DNA of 64,000 nucleotides from Allomuricauda sp. (GCF_028280385.1 NZ_JANQLX010000017.1:124001-188000), one strand, 5' to 3'. Positions 25,128 to 34,569 are shown, counted from the first letter of the stretch. Made by a program: numbers and translations. Notes: generated by a model from the sequence alone, not told the origin.

Positions 25128-27584
25128 TTAGATGTGGTCCACATTGTAGACCAGTCTCACACTTTTATACTTGGAAATAGCATTAAAAGTCTTTTCAATT
25201 CTTTTAATGCTATTTTTTGTTTGGTCCACCGCCACCCTTTTTGGCAGCTTCACAATAATGTTCTTTAAGTATTCCCGCCTAATCCTGCCCACTGGGGGAT
25301 ATTCCGGCCCCAAGACCTGATGCCCCAGCACATTGCGCAATGAACTTGCCAACCACTCCGAAGCCTCATTGAGTTTGTTGAAATCCTTGTCCTTCAAGGT
25401 AATTTTGATGATGCGGACCACAGGTGGATATTTGAACTGTTCCCGTTCATAGATTTGTTCGGCAAACATCTTATCATAGTCATTTGTGGAAACCTGTTGC
25501 AAGATTTGATGATAGGGATTGTAGGTCTGAACTAGAACTTTACCTCTTTTTTGGGTCCTTCCCGCCCTACCTGCAACTTGTGTGAGCAGTTGAAAACTCC
25601 GTTCATGGGCGCGGTAGTCAGGGAAATTCAATAAGGTATCCGCGTTCATTATCCCAACCAGTCCAACATTTCTAAAGTCCAAACCCTTTGTCACCATTTG
25701 GGTACCCACCAATATATCCATTTCCTGCTGCTCAAAAGCGGTAATGATCTTTTCATAGGCATATTTGCCTCGTGTGGTATCCAAATCCATACGTCCAACA
25801 GCTGCATCAGGGAACAACTCCTTTAATTCCTCCTGAATCTGTTCCGTCCCAAATCCCTTTTTATCCAAGGTATGGCTTCCGCATGCCTGACACGCATTTT
25901 GCAAAGCCATATGGTAACCGCAATAATGGCATCTTAACTGATTGCGGTGTTGATGGTAGGTAAGGCTAACATCGCAATTGGGGCATTGGGCCGCATGACC
26001 GCAGGTAGTGCATTCCACAATAGGCGCGAATCCCCTTCTGTTCTGGAACAATATAATCTGTTCTCCTTCTTCCAAAGCCTCCGCTATAGCCAGATAGAGC
26101 GTTTCGGAGAAATGACCTTTCATTCGTTTTTTACGTGTGGCTTCCTTAATATCCACCAGATTAATATCGGGCATCAATACATTCCCATACCGCTGGGCCA
26201 TATAAGCATAGGCATATTTTCCTTTTTTGGCATTTTCCATGCTTTCTATACTCGGGGTGGCCGAACCAAGGATGCAGTTCGCTTCATGCAGTTTGGCCAA
26301 AACAATTCCCGCATCCCGGGCATGGTATCTTGGTGCAGGGTCAAACTGTTTGAAGGAGCTCTCGTGTTCCTCATCAACGATGATCAATCCGAGATGCTTG
26401 TATGGCAGAAGCAATGAAGACCTGGCCCCTATGACAATCTGGGCTTTATCCGCATTGGCCAATACGTTGTTCCAGACCTCCACGCGTTCATGAATGCTAT
26501 ACTTTGAATGGTATACAGATACCTTGGAACCAAAATATTGCTGCAGCCGATTGATCATTTGCGAGGTAAGGGCTATTTCAGGAAGGAGATAAAGCACTTG
26601 TTTCCCTTGCTCCAAACATTCTTGTATGAGCTTGAAATAAACTTCGGTTTTTCCTGATGAAGTAACACCATGGAGCAGTACTGTTTTTTGCTCTTGAAAT
26701 CCTGTCCTAATATGGGCAAGGGCCTTATTTTGATGCTCATTGAATATCACATCCCCAACATTGGAAGATTCGGAACCATGGTTCACGCGATCCGTCCGGA
26801 TGTAATATTCCTCCAATACGCCCTTATCAATCAGGGCTTTGATCACAGCATGTGAACTTCCACTCTCTTTTTCCAGGTCTGAAACTTTAATGGGCTTTTT
26901 AGTTTCGGCCTGTAACTGAAACAAGGACAGTACCACCTGACTTTGCTTAGGTGCCCTACTCAATTCTTGAAGAAGTTCCTCCAGTTTTTCCTCGGAAGTA
27001 TAAATCTCTCCCAAGGTTACATAGCGCACCAATTTGGGCCTATATTGCTCGTAAAGTTCTTCCTTCTGAAGTACCACTCCTTTTTGGACCAAGCGATTCA
27101 CCAGGGGCAATACGTTTTTTTTATCAACTATGCCGGAAATTTCACCAACCTTAAGAGCGGACTGGTGCCGTAAGGCCTCAAAAACCAAAAATTCATCGTC
27201 CTTAAGAGAAAGTTCGTCTATTTGGGATTCTTTGTTGGGCAATATCAGGGTTTCGCTTTCCAGAAGAAATGCTCCGGGCATGGCTGCTCTAAATACCTCG
27301 CCCAGGGTGCACATGTAATAGTTGGCAATCCATGCCCAATGCTTTAGTTGAAATTGGTTGACCAGGGGCACATCGTCCAAAATCTGATAGATCTCCTTGG
27401 CCTCATAGGCCAGTGGTGCATCTTGGTGGACACGAAAGGCCATTCCAGTATAAATCTTGGACCTTCCAAAGGGTACAGCCACGCGCATTCCCGGCTGAAT
27501 AATTGTCGCTTCTTGTTCGGTAATCCTATACGTAAATAACCGTTCAAGCGGAATGGGAAGCAATATATCCAAAAAGAACTGCAT
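25128..27584 (-). CDS. priA: Primosomal replication-restart helicase PriA
   Basis: An 818-residue superfamily-2 helicase that recognises stalled forks and reloads the replisome. It has the N-terminal DNA-binding region (about 1-110), Walker A in GVTSSGKTEVYF (about 306-317), DEEH in VDEEHESSF, a zinc-binding insertion with eight Cys (CTTCGHAAQCPNC, CHYCG, CQACG; about 520-570) and helicase motifs V-VI in GTQMVTKGLDF and QVAGRAGR. It is last in a tightly packed minus-strand operon, eight bases after the DUF2147 gene. Confidence 0.97.
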   Translation of the reverse strand: MQFFLDILLPIPLERLFTYRITEQEATIIQPGMRVAVPFGRSKIYTGMAFRVHQDAPLAYEAKEIYQILDDVPLVNQFQLKHWAWIANYYMCTLGEVFRAAMPGAFLLESETLILPNKESQIDELSLKDDEFLVFEALRHQSALKVGEISGIVDKKNVLPLVNRLVQKGVVLQKEELYEQYRPKLVRYVTLGEIYTSEEKLEELLQELSRAPKQSQVVLSLFQLQAETKKPIKVSDLEKESGSSHAVIKALIDKGVLEEYYIRTDRVNHGSESSNVGDVIFNEHQNKALAHIRTGFQEQKTVLLHGVTSSGKTEVYFKLIQECLEQGKQVLYLLPEIALTSQMINRLQQYFGSKVSVYHSKYSIHERVEVWNNVLANADKAQIVIGARSSLLLPYKHLGLIIVDEEHESSFKQFDPAPRYHARDAGIVLAKLHEANCILGSATPSIESMENAKKGKYAYAYMAQRYGNVLMPDINLVDIKEATRKKRMKGHFSETLYLAIAEALEEGEQIILFQNRRGFAPIVECTTCGHAAQCPNCDVSLTYHQHRNQLRCHYCGYHMALQNACQACGSHTLDKKGFGTEQIQEELKELFPDAAVGRMDLDTTRGKYAYEKIITAFEQQEMDILVGTQMVTKGLDFRNVGLVGIMNADTLLNFPDYRAHERSFQLLTQVAGRAGRTQKRGKVLVQTYNPYHQILQQVSTNDYDKMFAEQIYEREQFKYPPVVRIIKITLKDKDFNKLNEASEWLASSLRNVLGHQVLGPEYPPVGRIRREYLKNIIVKLPKRVAVDQTKNSIKRIEKTFNAISKYKSVRLVYNVDHI

Positions 27585-27591
27585 ACCCTAA

Positions 27592-28038
27592 CTATTCTAT
27601 AATTCTATGCCAAGTTTGGGTGCGGTAGAAAAATGCCAGATACCCCCGGACCATCAATTTGTTCTTGTCCTCTGGATTTAACCAAACCTTTCCCCTAAAG
27701 GTTGTACCGCTCTCTGGCTCCAACAAATAGCTACCCTTATATTCCCCTTTGGAATTGCGTTTGAAGTCTTTCATAACATGCAATCCCTTCACTGGTGTGT
27801 TTTTCAAATCTCCCTTGCATTTCACGCAGACCGCATTTTCCCTTCCCTTTTCCAATATCTGCACAATTTTGGCCTGTAGGAGTCCATTCTTTTCATAAAT
27901 CTCAACAATTCCTTTGGTAATCCCTGAAACATCATCCACTGTGCGCCACTTACCAAAAACGGATTGGGCGTTGGCACCTAAGCCAACCATGAAACAAAAT
28001 AAAGTCAGTAGTAGTTTATGTGCTTTGTTGTTGCTCAT
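27592..28038 (-). CDS. DUF2147 secreted protein
   Basis: A 148-residue exported protein: signal peptide (about 1-24, MVGLGANAQ), then the family core SVFGKWRTVDDVSGITKGIVEIYE, a CVKC pair (about 71-74) and the C-terminal GYLAFFYRTQTWHRI. DUF2147 proteins are small periplasmic or surface beta-barrel-like proteins, sometimes in gene clusters with phospholipid or cell-envelope enzymes. Its ATG lies 23 bases inside the yihY gene, so expression is coupled. Confidence 0.9.
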   Translation of the reverse strand: MSNNKAHKLLLTLFCFMVGLGANAQSVFGKWRTVDDVSGITKGIVEIYEKNGLLQAKIVQILEKGRENAVCVKCKGDLKNTPVKGLHVMKDFKRNSKGEYKGSYLLEPESGTTFRGKVWLNPEDKNKLMVRGYLAFFYRTQTWHRIIE

Positions 28039-28993
28039 GTTTTTTCTTTAAGGAATTTAGAGTGGCATTGAGTTCAAACCCCAACAATAAAATATTGGAA
28101 TTCAACCAAATAAACACCATCAAAATCAACAGCCCCCCAAGAGCACCATAGAGCTCGTTATAGCGGGCAAATTTCTCCACATACACCCCAAACAGATAGG
28201 AGGTTAGAACAAACAACAAAGTGGTCATTAGGGCACCTGCGGAAAAGAACCTGGCCTTTCGTCCCTCTGCCGTTCCGAAATAATACAAAATGGCGGTGGT
28301 TAGATAAGACAACAGCATAAAGAACAAAATCTTGGTCACCTGTATGCCTATTGTATCCCCTTTTTCCACATCATAGCCCAGGGTCTTGCCCAAATATTCA
28401 CTCGTGTATTCAACAATATAAAACTCAAAATAAACAAAGGCTACTGCCCCAACAATGAGTAAAATGGAAAGTATAAGCCCTACCATCAGTGCATAGGCAT
28501 ATTGCCTAAAGAAATTGCGGGTCAATTCCACATGATACGAATTTTCAAACCCTCCGAAAATGGAGTTGACCCCATTGGCCACTAAAAATATGGACAACAG
28601 AAACGCCGAGGACAAGAGCCCCCCTCTTTTTTGGTCCTTGATCTGTTGGTAGATCTCCCCGAAATAGTCGCTGGTGGCGGTAGGAAGAAAGGATTCCAAA
28701 AATATAAGGAACTGGGCATCAAAATTCTCGTTGCCCACACTGGCATAGGGGATGATAAAGGGCAACAGTGTCACTAAAAAAATAAGTAGTGGAAAAAGTG
28801 CCATAAATAAGCTGAATGCTATGGAGCTTGCACGGGCTGACAGGGTCCCTTTTACAATTCCTAGAAGGTACATTTCCAGCAAATCGTAAAAGGACAGGCC
28901 TTCGAATGCTCCCAGCTTTATGCTCTTGAGCAATCGTACCAACCAGTTTACCACCGGAATCTTCTCCAAACGCTCTTCTATAGCTACTGACAT
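28016..28993 (-). CDS. YihY/BrkB-family inner-membrane protein
   Basis: A 325-residue polytopic protein with six predicted helices. It shows ARASSIAFSLFMALFPLLIF (about 57-76), a conserved GGLLSSAFLLSIFLVANGVNSIFGG segment in two halves, and LLILMVFIWLNSNILLLGFELNA near the C-terminus. Proteins of this family were once mislabelled ribonuclease BN. The function is unresolved. Its start overlaps the nadC stop region by one base, in the nadC-yihY-DUF2147-priA operon. Confidence 0.92.
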   Translation of the reverse strand: MSVAIEERLEKIPVVNWLVRLLKSIKLGAFEGLSFYDLLEMYLLGIVKGTLSARASSIAFSLFMALFPLLIFLVTLLPFIIPYASVGNENFDAQFLIFLESFLPTATSDYFGEIYQQIKDQKRGGLLSSAFLLSIFLVANGVNSIFGGFENSYHVELTRNFFRQYAYALMVGLILSILLIVGAVAFVYFEFYIVEYTSEYLGKTLGYDVEKGDTIGIQVTKILFFMLLSYLTTAILYYFGTAEGRKARFFSAGALMTTLLFVLTSYLFGVYVEKFARYNELYGALGGLLILMVFIWLNSNILLLGFELNATLNSLKKKHEQQQST

Positions 28994-29850
28994 TAAACTG
29001 CTTTTAGGCTTAGGTCCATATTATGAACGGAATGTGTCAACGCCCCTGACGAAATATAATCCACTCCACACTCGGCATAATTGCGAATGGTTTCCTCGTT
29101 AATTCCCCCTGAGGATTCTGTCAAGCATTGGGCACCGATCATACTTACTGCTTTTTTTGTATTGTGGTAATCAAAATTATCCAGTAAAATCCGATATACC
29201 CCTTCAGATTCCAAAATTTCCGACACTTCCTTGAGGTTTCTTGCTTCCACAATGATTTTTAGATCTTTTTGTTGATCCTTCAGATACCGCTGTGTTTTTT
29301 GAATGGCCTTTGTGATTCCCCCGGCGAAATCAATGTGGTTATCCTTGAGCATGATCATATCATAAAGGGCAAATCTATGGTTCTCCCCTCCCCCGATCTT
29401 AACTGCCCATTTTTCCAATGCGCGGATTCCGGGAGTGGTCTTTCGGGTATCCAATATCTTGGTCTGCGTACCATCCAAAAGTTTTACATAGTATTTGGTC
29501 TTGGTGGCAATGGCGCTCATTCGCTGCATTGCATTGAGCACCAAACGCTCCGCTTTTAAAATGCTTTGGGAGCTCCCTTGTACATAAAAAGCGATATCCC
29601 CAAATTTCACCTCGGAACCATCAGGTATCCTGACTTCCATTTCCAATTTGTCGTCCACATGGGCAAACACCTGTCGGGCAAATTCAACACCTGCCAAAAC
29701 CCCTTCGTCCTTAACCAAAAGCTTGGCCCTGCCAGTGGCCGCGGAGGGAATACAGGCCAATGAGCTATGATCTCCATCCCCCACATCCTCCCGTATGGCG
29801 TTGGATATGATCTGTGTTATTTCGATATCAAATTGTTCTGGACTAATCAT
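28993..29850 (-). CDS. nadC: Nicotinate-nucleotide pyrophosphorylase (carboxylating)
   Basis: Quinolinate phosphoribosyltransferase of de novo NAD synthesis, converting quinolinate and PRPP to nicotinate mononucleotide, CO2 and PPi. The 285 residues contain EDVGDGDHSS (about 20-29), ILDTRKTTPGIRALEKWAV, GGGENHRFALYDMIMLKDNH (about 155-174), and the SSGGINEETI and DYISSGALTHSV barrel loops. It is first in a four-gene minus-strand operon and divergent from rlmH. nadA and nadB are not in the window. Confidence 0.97.
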   Translation of the reverse strand: MISPEQFDIEITQIISNAIREDVGDGDHSSLACIPSAATGRAKLLVKDEGVLAGVEFARQVFAHVDDKLEMEVRIPDGSEVKFGDIAFYVQGSSQSILKAERLVLNAMQRMSAIATKTKYYVKLLDGTQTKILDTRKTTPGIRALEKWAVKIGGGENHRFALYDMIMLKDNHIDFAGGITKAIQKTQRYLKDQQKDLKIIVEARNLKEVSEILESEGVYRILLDNFDYHNTKKAVSMIGAQCLTESSGGINEETIRNYAECGVDYISSGALTHSVHNMDLSLKAV

Positions 29851-29929
29851 TCCGTTGGGGTTTTGACGAAAATAGTAAAAACATCACTGCCCCTCCAATG
29901 CCTTTGGACATAGTTTAACTTGAAAAATT

Positions 29930-29937
29930 TAATTTTG
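29930..29937 (+). promoter_or_regulatory. Promoter -7 element for rlmH, start-codon proximal
   Basis: TAATTTTG, a full match, ends only three bases before the rlmH ATG, with TTTG at 29903-29906 as a distant -33. Transcription would start at or just inside the start codon, implying a leaderless mRNA. Confidence 0.5.
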
Positions 29938-29940
29938 GAC

Positions 29941-30414
29941 ATGCAGATAACCGTATTGGCCATTGGTAAAACCGACAGTACTGAACTAACAAGACTTATT
30001 CATATGTATGAGAAACGTCTTGGGCATTACATCAAATTCCAACTCAAGGTCATTCCCGATATCAAAAACAGTAAAAACCTTTCTGAATCCCAACAAAAAG
30101 AAAAGGAAGGGGAATTATTGCTGAACCAACTTCAGCCATCAGATGTTTTGGTTGTAATGGATGAGAACGGGAAACAGCTTACCTCTATGGAGTTTTCCCG
30201 TTTTCTTCAGAAAAAAATGAACAGTGGACTAAGGAACTTGGTTCTTGCCATTGGGGGACCTTATGGATTCAGCGATGCTGTTTATCAAAGAAGCAATGAA
30301 AAATTGGGGTTGTCCAAAATGACTTTTTCCCACCAAATGGTTCGCCTTTTTTTGGTGGAACAGCTCTACCGCGGATTTACTATTTTAAGGAATGAGCCTT
30401 ACCATCACCAATAG
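29941..30414 (+). CDS. rlmH: 23S rRNA (pseudouridine-1915-N3)-methyltransferase
   Basis: SPOUT methyltransferase that methylates pseudouridine 1915 in helix 69 of 23S rRNA. The 157-residue protein starts at ATG 29941 (MQITVLAIGKTD); an in-frame TTG upstream would add a non-homologous extension. Signatures: AIGGPYGFS (about 100-108), LSKMTFSHQMVRL and YRGFTILRNEPYHH at the C-terminus. Its last 35 bases overlap the 3' end of the convergent sensor-like gene. Confidence 0.97.
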   Translation: MQITVLAIGKTDSTELTRLIHMYEKRLGHYIKFQLKVIPDIKNSKNLSESQQKEKEGELLLNQLQPSDVLVVMDENGKQLTSMEFSRFLQKKMNSGLRNLVLAIGGPYGFSDAVYQRSNEKLGLSKMTFSHQMVRLFLVEQLYRGFTILRNEPYHHQ

Positions 30415-31309
30415 CCACTTCCTGTGATGGCATTAGATTGTATTTCTCCAGGAAGTCCTCCACTTTTTTGATCACTATATGGTGCGGGCGGTTGTTATTT
30501 TGTGCCTTTTCCAAGGATTTCAACATTCGTTTGGAAACCTTTTTTAGCTCATCCAATTCTTCCCCGATAAACCCATAAATCTCCTTTTGTCTTGCCGGGT
30601 CCTTTTCCACTTTTAGCACATATTGGAGGTCGGAGATGTTCTTCATGTGCGAGCTGAATACCTGGGATTGATGCCATGCAATTTCCGAAAGCTGGCGTTT
30701 TTGGTCCATGATGCGGCTGATGATGGGGTTGACAATAAAGAATATTTCAAAAATCAGGATCGCAATGGCGAAGATGGCCAGTTCCAATTCAATGACCATA
30801 ATGGTCTTGATGTCCTTTTCGGCTTTTTTCTGAAATAAGGTAACAATGCCGTCCATGATCAGTACAAATCGATCAACACGATAGCGAACATCATTGAAGG
30901 ATATTTGCTCAAAGTTCTTAAAGCTCTTCAATTTGTGGTACAGCCATTCCACATGGGGTTCCAACCTTCTAAACTGCGAAGCAATTTCCTCGTCGTCCAG
31001 GGGTTCTATCCGCAATGCCTCATTCCCTTCCTGCAAAAAACGGTTCATTTGGTACAATTTGGTCACTGCCAGTTTCATTTCGGCATAGTCACAATTGTGA
31101 TACCTACAGGAATAGAGCTCGTTCAATACTTTTTGGCTCAACATCCGCTGTTTTCCTGAAAGATTTACGATCAGCGCTGTTGAACGTTGCTGGCTCAGGG
31201 AATATTGGGTCATGGATTGAATGGCAATGGTGAGCACCACTATGGAAATTACCAACAAGTAATAGGCCCTAAAGCCCTTTCTAAAAATCTCAAACTTCCC
31301 AATTCTCAT
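30380..31309 (-). CDS. PilJ/NarX-type sensor-like membrane protein lacking a kinase domain
   Basis: A 309-residue protein from ATG 31309. TM1 (about 15-33) and TM2 (about 169-194) bracket a periplasmic four-helix domain with the type IV pili/nitrate-sensor signature ALIVNLSGKQRMLSQKVL (about 45-62). After TM2, IAWHQSQVF (210-218) resembles the H-box region of Bacteroidota PAS histidine kinases (IAWxQSHxVR), but the phosphoacceptor His is Gln216 here. There is no ATPase domain. It ends in a basic, coiled-coil tail. It is probably a signalling scaffold or remnant sensor. The cytoplasmic resemblance is my reading of short motifs, so it is less certain than the sensory domain. Confidence 0.8.
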   Translation of the reverse strand: MRIGKFEIFRKGFRAYYLLVISIVVLTIAIQSMTQYSLSQQRSTALIVNLSGKQRMLSQKVLNELYSCRYHNCDYAEMKLAVTKLYQMNRFLQEGNEALRIEPLDDEEIASQFRRLEPHVEWLYHKLKSFKNFEQISFNDVRYRVDRFVLIMDGIVTLFQKKAEKDIKTIMVIELELAIFAIAILIFEIFFIVNPIISRIMDQKRQLSEIAWHQSQVFSSHMKNISDLQYVLKVEKDPARQKEIYGFIGEELDELKKVSKRMLKSLEKAQNNNRPHHIVIKKVEDFLEKYNLMPSQEVAIGDGKAHSLK

Positions 31310-31435
31310 CGCAGGATCTATTTCTATCAGAATTTGCCTACAATTTAGTTGGAAAAATATGGGAGTTACCAAAAATGTTGTGAAATGGGAAATTCAGCTT
31401 GTGAAATCCCATTTGGGTGGCAAAGGAGTGCCAGC

Positions 31436-33328
31436 TTAATAGAGAACGCGGAATTTGATAGTGTTCTCCACGTTCTTCAATGCCTTTACCACCTCTTTGT
31501 TATATTCTTTGTCCAAGTCTGTGATCACATAACCCACTTTATCATCCGTGGACAGGTATTGTCCGGTAATGTTCATCTCATATTCGGCCAAAACTTTGTT
31601 GATCTTGGCCATAATACCAGGCACATTGCTATGGATGTGCAGAAAACGGTGGGCATTGTTCTGTTTGGGCAACCTGATGTTCGGGAAATTTACCGCATCC
31701 ACGGTGTTTCCAGAGTTTATATAATCCATGATCTTATTGGGCACGAAGTCGGCAATATCCCGCTGGGCCTCCTCTGTGCTACCCCCAATATGAGGGGTTA
31801 GGATCACATTGGGCAAGCCTTGTAGCGCTGTAATAAATTCCCCATTACTTCTTGGTTCTGATGGATACACGTCCACGGCCGCCCCTGCCAACTTTCCACT
31901 CTTTAGAGCGGATGCAAGTGCTTCAATATCCACCACAAATCCTCTGGAAAGGTTGATCAGAATGGCACCATCCCTCATTTGGTTGATTTCCCTTTCGCCA
32001 ATAAAGTTTTTGTTTGCCTTGTTATCATCCACATGGAGGGTGACCACGTCTGAAACTGACAGTAAATCTTCCAAAGAGTTGCAGCGAATGGCATTTCCCA
32101 GAGCCAATCTATCCGAAACGTCGTAGTAATATACCCGCATTCCCATGGCTTCGGCCAATACAGAAAGTTGTTTTCCAATGTTTCCGTACCCTACTATTCC
32201 CAGGTTTTTACCGCGTACTTCCTTGGAGTTGATAGCGGTTTTGTTCCATTGTCCGCCATGGATTTCCATGCTTCGGGTGAAAATATTTCTCATGAGCATC
32301 ACGATCTGCCCAATGGCCAATTCCACTACGGAACGGGTATTGCTATAAGGAGCGTTGAACACAACAACCCCTTTTTTCTTACTGTATTCCAGGTCTATTT
32401 GGGTAGTTCCAATACAGAAAGCGCCCACTACCAACAATTTATTGGCGGCATCGAGCACCTTTTGGGTAACCTGTGTCTTAGAGCGGATACCAAGAACGTG
32501 TACACCTTTGATCCGCTCAATCAATTCTTCTTCTGATAAGCTATGTTTGACCAATTCCACGGAGAAACCGTCCTCTGAAAGATTGTCAAATGCTGCTGGG
32601 TGTACATTTTCCAGCAACAGTATCTTGATTCGGTTCTTTGGGTATGATATGTTTCTTGGCAAGTCGTTCACAAATAAAAATTCATCTAGGTTAGGTGTTA
32701 CGTGATCTGCGTTGTTGGCTGCTTTTTCCCGGTGTACATTTTCCGTATAGGCAAAAAACTTATCGGCAATTCCGGCCTCGCGCATTACATAATCGCTATA
32801 GCCATCACCAATGACCTGCACCTCCCCATCAAGGTCCAATTGCTTTAGGCATTCAATTTTACCGTTGTGCGCAGCAAGCACATTGGTTTCATCAAAACCC
32901 ACAATGTTCCCTTCTTCATCAAATTTAAAGGTATTGGCATAGACACGATCCGAAGGGATGTTGTATTCCTCCACAATGGGGTCAATAAATTCCTTGAATC
33001 CACAGGAAATGACATAAATATCATCTGAAAACTTTTCAAAAAACTCCTTATTGGATGCAATGGACTTGGAAATTTTTTGCCTTAGTTCATCCACCAAGCC
33101 GTCCAGGTCATTTCTATGGGCCTTTAGCAGTTTAATTCGGCGCTCCAAGGATTCTGTGAAGGAGATATCCCCATCTATTCCCAGGTTGGTAATATGCTGG
33201 ATTTCCCCGATAACCTCATCTTTGTTGGACTTGCCCTGTAGCGTCATTTCCGCCAAAACATCCAAAGCTTCCACCCTTGTCAAGGTGCTATCAAAATCAA
33301 AAACGTACTTGCGTCCCACTTCTACCAT
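31436..33328 (-). CDS. serA: Phosphoserine phosphatase - phosphoglycerate dehydrogenase fusion
   Basis: A 630-residue bifunctional-looking enzyme. Residues 1-215 are a HAD phosphatase of the SerB type: DFDST (11-15), SCGF (108-111), Lys157 and GDGYSD (174-179). Residues about 233-545 are D-3-phosphoglycerate dehydrogenase: GYGNIG (380-385), Arg462, Glu491 and His513 in the order of the family's catalytic triad. Residues about 560-630 form an ACT domain, which in SerA senses serine. It therefore joins the first and last steps of serine synthesis from 3-phosphoglycerate; only the SerC aminotransferase is missing. ATG 33328 is preferred to a TTG four codons upstream. It is monocistronic on the minus strand. 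Confidence 0.93.
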   Translation of the reverse strand: MVEVGRKYVFDFDSTLTRVEALDVLAEMTLQGKSNKDEVIGEIQHITNLGIDGDISFTESLERRIKLLKAHRNDLDGLVDELRQKISKSIASNKEFFEKFSDDIYVISCGFKEFIDPIVEEYNIPSDRVYANTFKFDEEGNIVGFDETNVLAAHNGKIECLKQLDLDGEVQVIGDGYSDYVMREAGIADKFFAYTENVHREKAANNADHVTPNLDEFLFVNDLPRNISYPKNRIKILLLENVHPAAFDNLSEDGFSVELVKHSLSEEELIERIKGVHVLGIRSKTQVTQKVLDAANKLLVVGAFCIGTTQIDLEYSKKKGVVVFNAPYSNTRSVVELAIGQIVMLMRNIFTRSMEIHGGQWNKTAINSKEVRGKNLGIVGYGNIGKQLSVLAEAMGMRVYYYDVSDRLALGNAIRCNSLEDLLSVSDVVTLHVDDNKANKNFIGEREINQMRDGAILINLSRGFVVDIEALASALKSGKLAGAAVDVYPSEPRSNGEFITALQGLPNVILTPHIGGSTEEAQRDIADFVPNKIMDYINSGNTVDAVNFPNIRLPKQNNAHRFLHIHSNVPGIMAKINKVLAEYEMNITGQYLSTDDKVGYVITDLDKEYNKEVVKALKNVENTIKFRVLY

Positions 33329-33422
33329 GAATTTCTGCAAAAAATTAAGCCATAAAATTAATCATAAAATCCAACCGTGGAATTTCATACGGCCAAAATC
33401 GGTCCACAATTGAGAATATATC

Positions 33423-33466
33423 AAAAAACACCCGGAAAATGTTTCAAAATGAATAAAATACGGGTG
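33423..33466 (-). terminator. Probable terminator of the isoprenylcysteine-methyltransferase-like gene
   Basis: On the minus strand CACCCG (33466-33461) pairs with CGGGTG (33434-33429) across a 26-base loop, followed by six T residues. The large loop makes this weaker than the other terminators. Confidence 0.5.
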
Positions 33467-33472
33467 ATTCCC

Positions 33473-33925
33473 TTAAAACCAGCGACGGGTCGCCTTGCAA
33501 TATTCGCGATACTCCTTCCCAAATAATTCATGCAATGCCTCTTCTTCCCTACCAATCTGAAAATGGTTCATATAATAGACAAAGCCAGCAGCCAGTAAAG
33601 TATTGAAGGCATTTCCCAAGCTTAAGCCGAAACCCAAGAGTATCAGCAACATGGCCAAATACATGGGGTTTCTGGAATATTTGAAGACTCCTTTGGTGAC
33701 CAACTTGCTGGATTTGGTCAAATTAATTGGATTGGTGGTGGTCTTGGCCAAAACAAATTGGAGCAGTGCGGCACATATTAGAGCGAAAGCCAGCCCATAT
33801 AGCACATAAGACAGCTCTTTCCGACCAAAAAAATCAAATTCACCAACAGGCAAAAATCGGTCCAAGACGTACATGGCACCTCCAAAAATAACCAATACCA
33901 AGGGCGGAAGGATTTTCAATCGCAT
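33473..33925 (-). CDS. Isoprenylcysteine methyltransferase/PEMT-like membrane methyltransferase
   Basis: A 150-residue integral-membrane protein with four hydrophobic segments and the family signature YSRNPMYLAMLLILLGFGL (about 93-111) and EEEALHELFGKEYREYCKATRRW at the C-terminus. It probably transfers a methyl group from S-adenosylmethionine to a lipid or small molecule; bacterial substrates are mostly unknown. ATG 33925 (MRLKILPPLV) is preferred over an upstream TTG. It is divergent from rdgB. Confidence 0.87.
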   Translation of the reverse strand: MRLKILPPLVLVIFGGAMYVLDRFLPVGEFDFFGRKELSYVLYGLAFALICAALLQFVLAKTTTNPINLTKSSKLVTKGVFKYSRNPMYLAMLLILLGFGLSLGNAFNTLLAAGFVYYMNHFQIGREEEALHELFGKEYREYCKATRRWF

Positions 33926-33953
33926 AAGGTTCAAAGTTGATGGTCTAAATTAC

Positions 33954-33961
33954 TACTTTTG
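33954..33961 (+). promoter_or_regulatory. Promoter -7 element for rdgB
   Basis: TACTTTTG, a full match, ends 26 bases before the rdgB TTG start. Confidence 0.55.
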
Positions 33962-33987
33962 GCCTTTATCCGTAACCCGTAGCAGCA

Positions 33988-34569
33988 TTGAAACTTGTAT
34001 TTGCCACACATAACCCGAACAAGCTGAAAGAAGTGCAGCAATTATTCCCTGAGGAAATTGAGTTGCTTTCACTGGACGATATTGGTTGTTTTGATGAAAT
34101 CCCAGAAACAGGCGAAACGCTCGAAGAAAATGCAAAAATCAAGGCAGACTATGTCACCCAAATGTACGGGCTAAATTGCTTTTCCGATGATACCGGACTT
34201 TTGATCGACGCACTGGATGGCGCTCCCGGGGTGTTCTCTGCCCGCTATGCCGGCGAACAGAAAAACGCCAGCGATAATATGGCAAAGGTTTTAACGGAAC
34301 TGCAAAATAAAACCTTAAGGGATGCCCATTTTAAAACGGTCATCCATTTGAACCTAGAACGACACGATTATGTTTTCGAGGGCATTGTTGAAGGTGTTAT
34401 CACCCAAAAACAGCATGGTTCCAGAGGTTTTGGCTATGACCCCATATTCAGGCCCAAAGGTTATGATGGAACTTTTGGGGAGCTTCCCCCGGAGACCAAA
34501 AATGCCATTAGTCATAGGGGCAGGGCCATCCAAAAACTGGTCTCTTTTCTCAAAAACAGCACTTTATAG
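33988..34569 (+). CDS. rdgB: RdgB/HAM1 non-canonical purine NTP pyrophosphatase
   Basis: Hydrolyses dITP, dXTP and related deaminated nucleotides to monophosphates, keeping them out of DNA. The 193-residue protein starts with TTG at 33988, which gives exactly the family N-terminus MKLVFATHNPNKLKEV; no ATG is nearby. Other markers: FSDDTGLLIDALDGAPGVFS (about 63-82), ARYAG, GSRGFGYDPIF (about 146-156) and KNAISHRGRA. Confidence 0.95.
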   Translation: MKLVFATHNPNKLKEVQQLFPEEIELLSLDDIGCFDEIPETGETLEENAKIKADYVTQMYGLNCFSDDTGLLIDALDGAPGVFSARYAGEQKNASDNMAKVLTELQNKTLRDAHFKTVIHLNLERHDYVFEGIVEGVITQKQHGSRGFGYDPIFRPKGYDGTFGELPPETKNAISHRGRAIQKLVSFLKNSTL

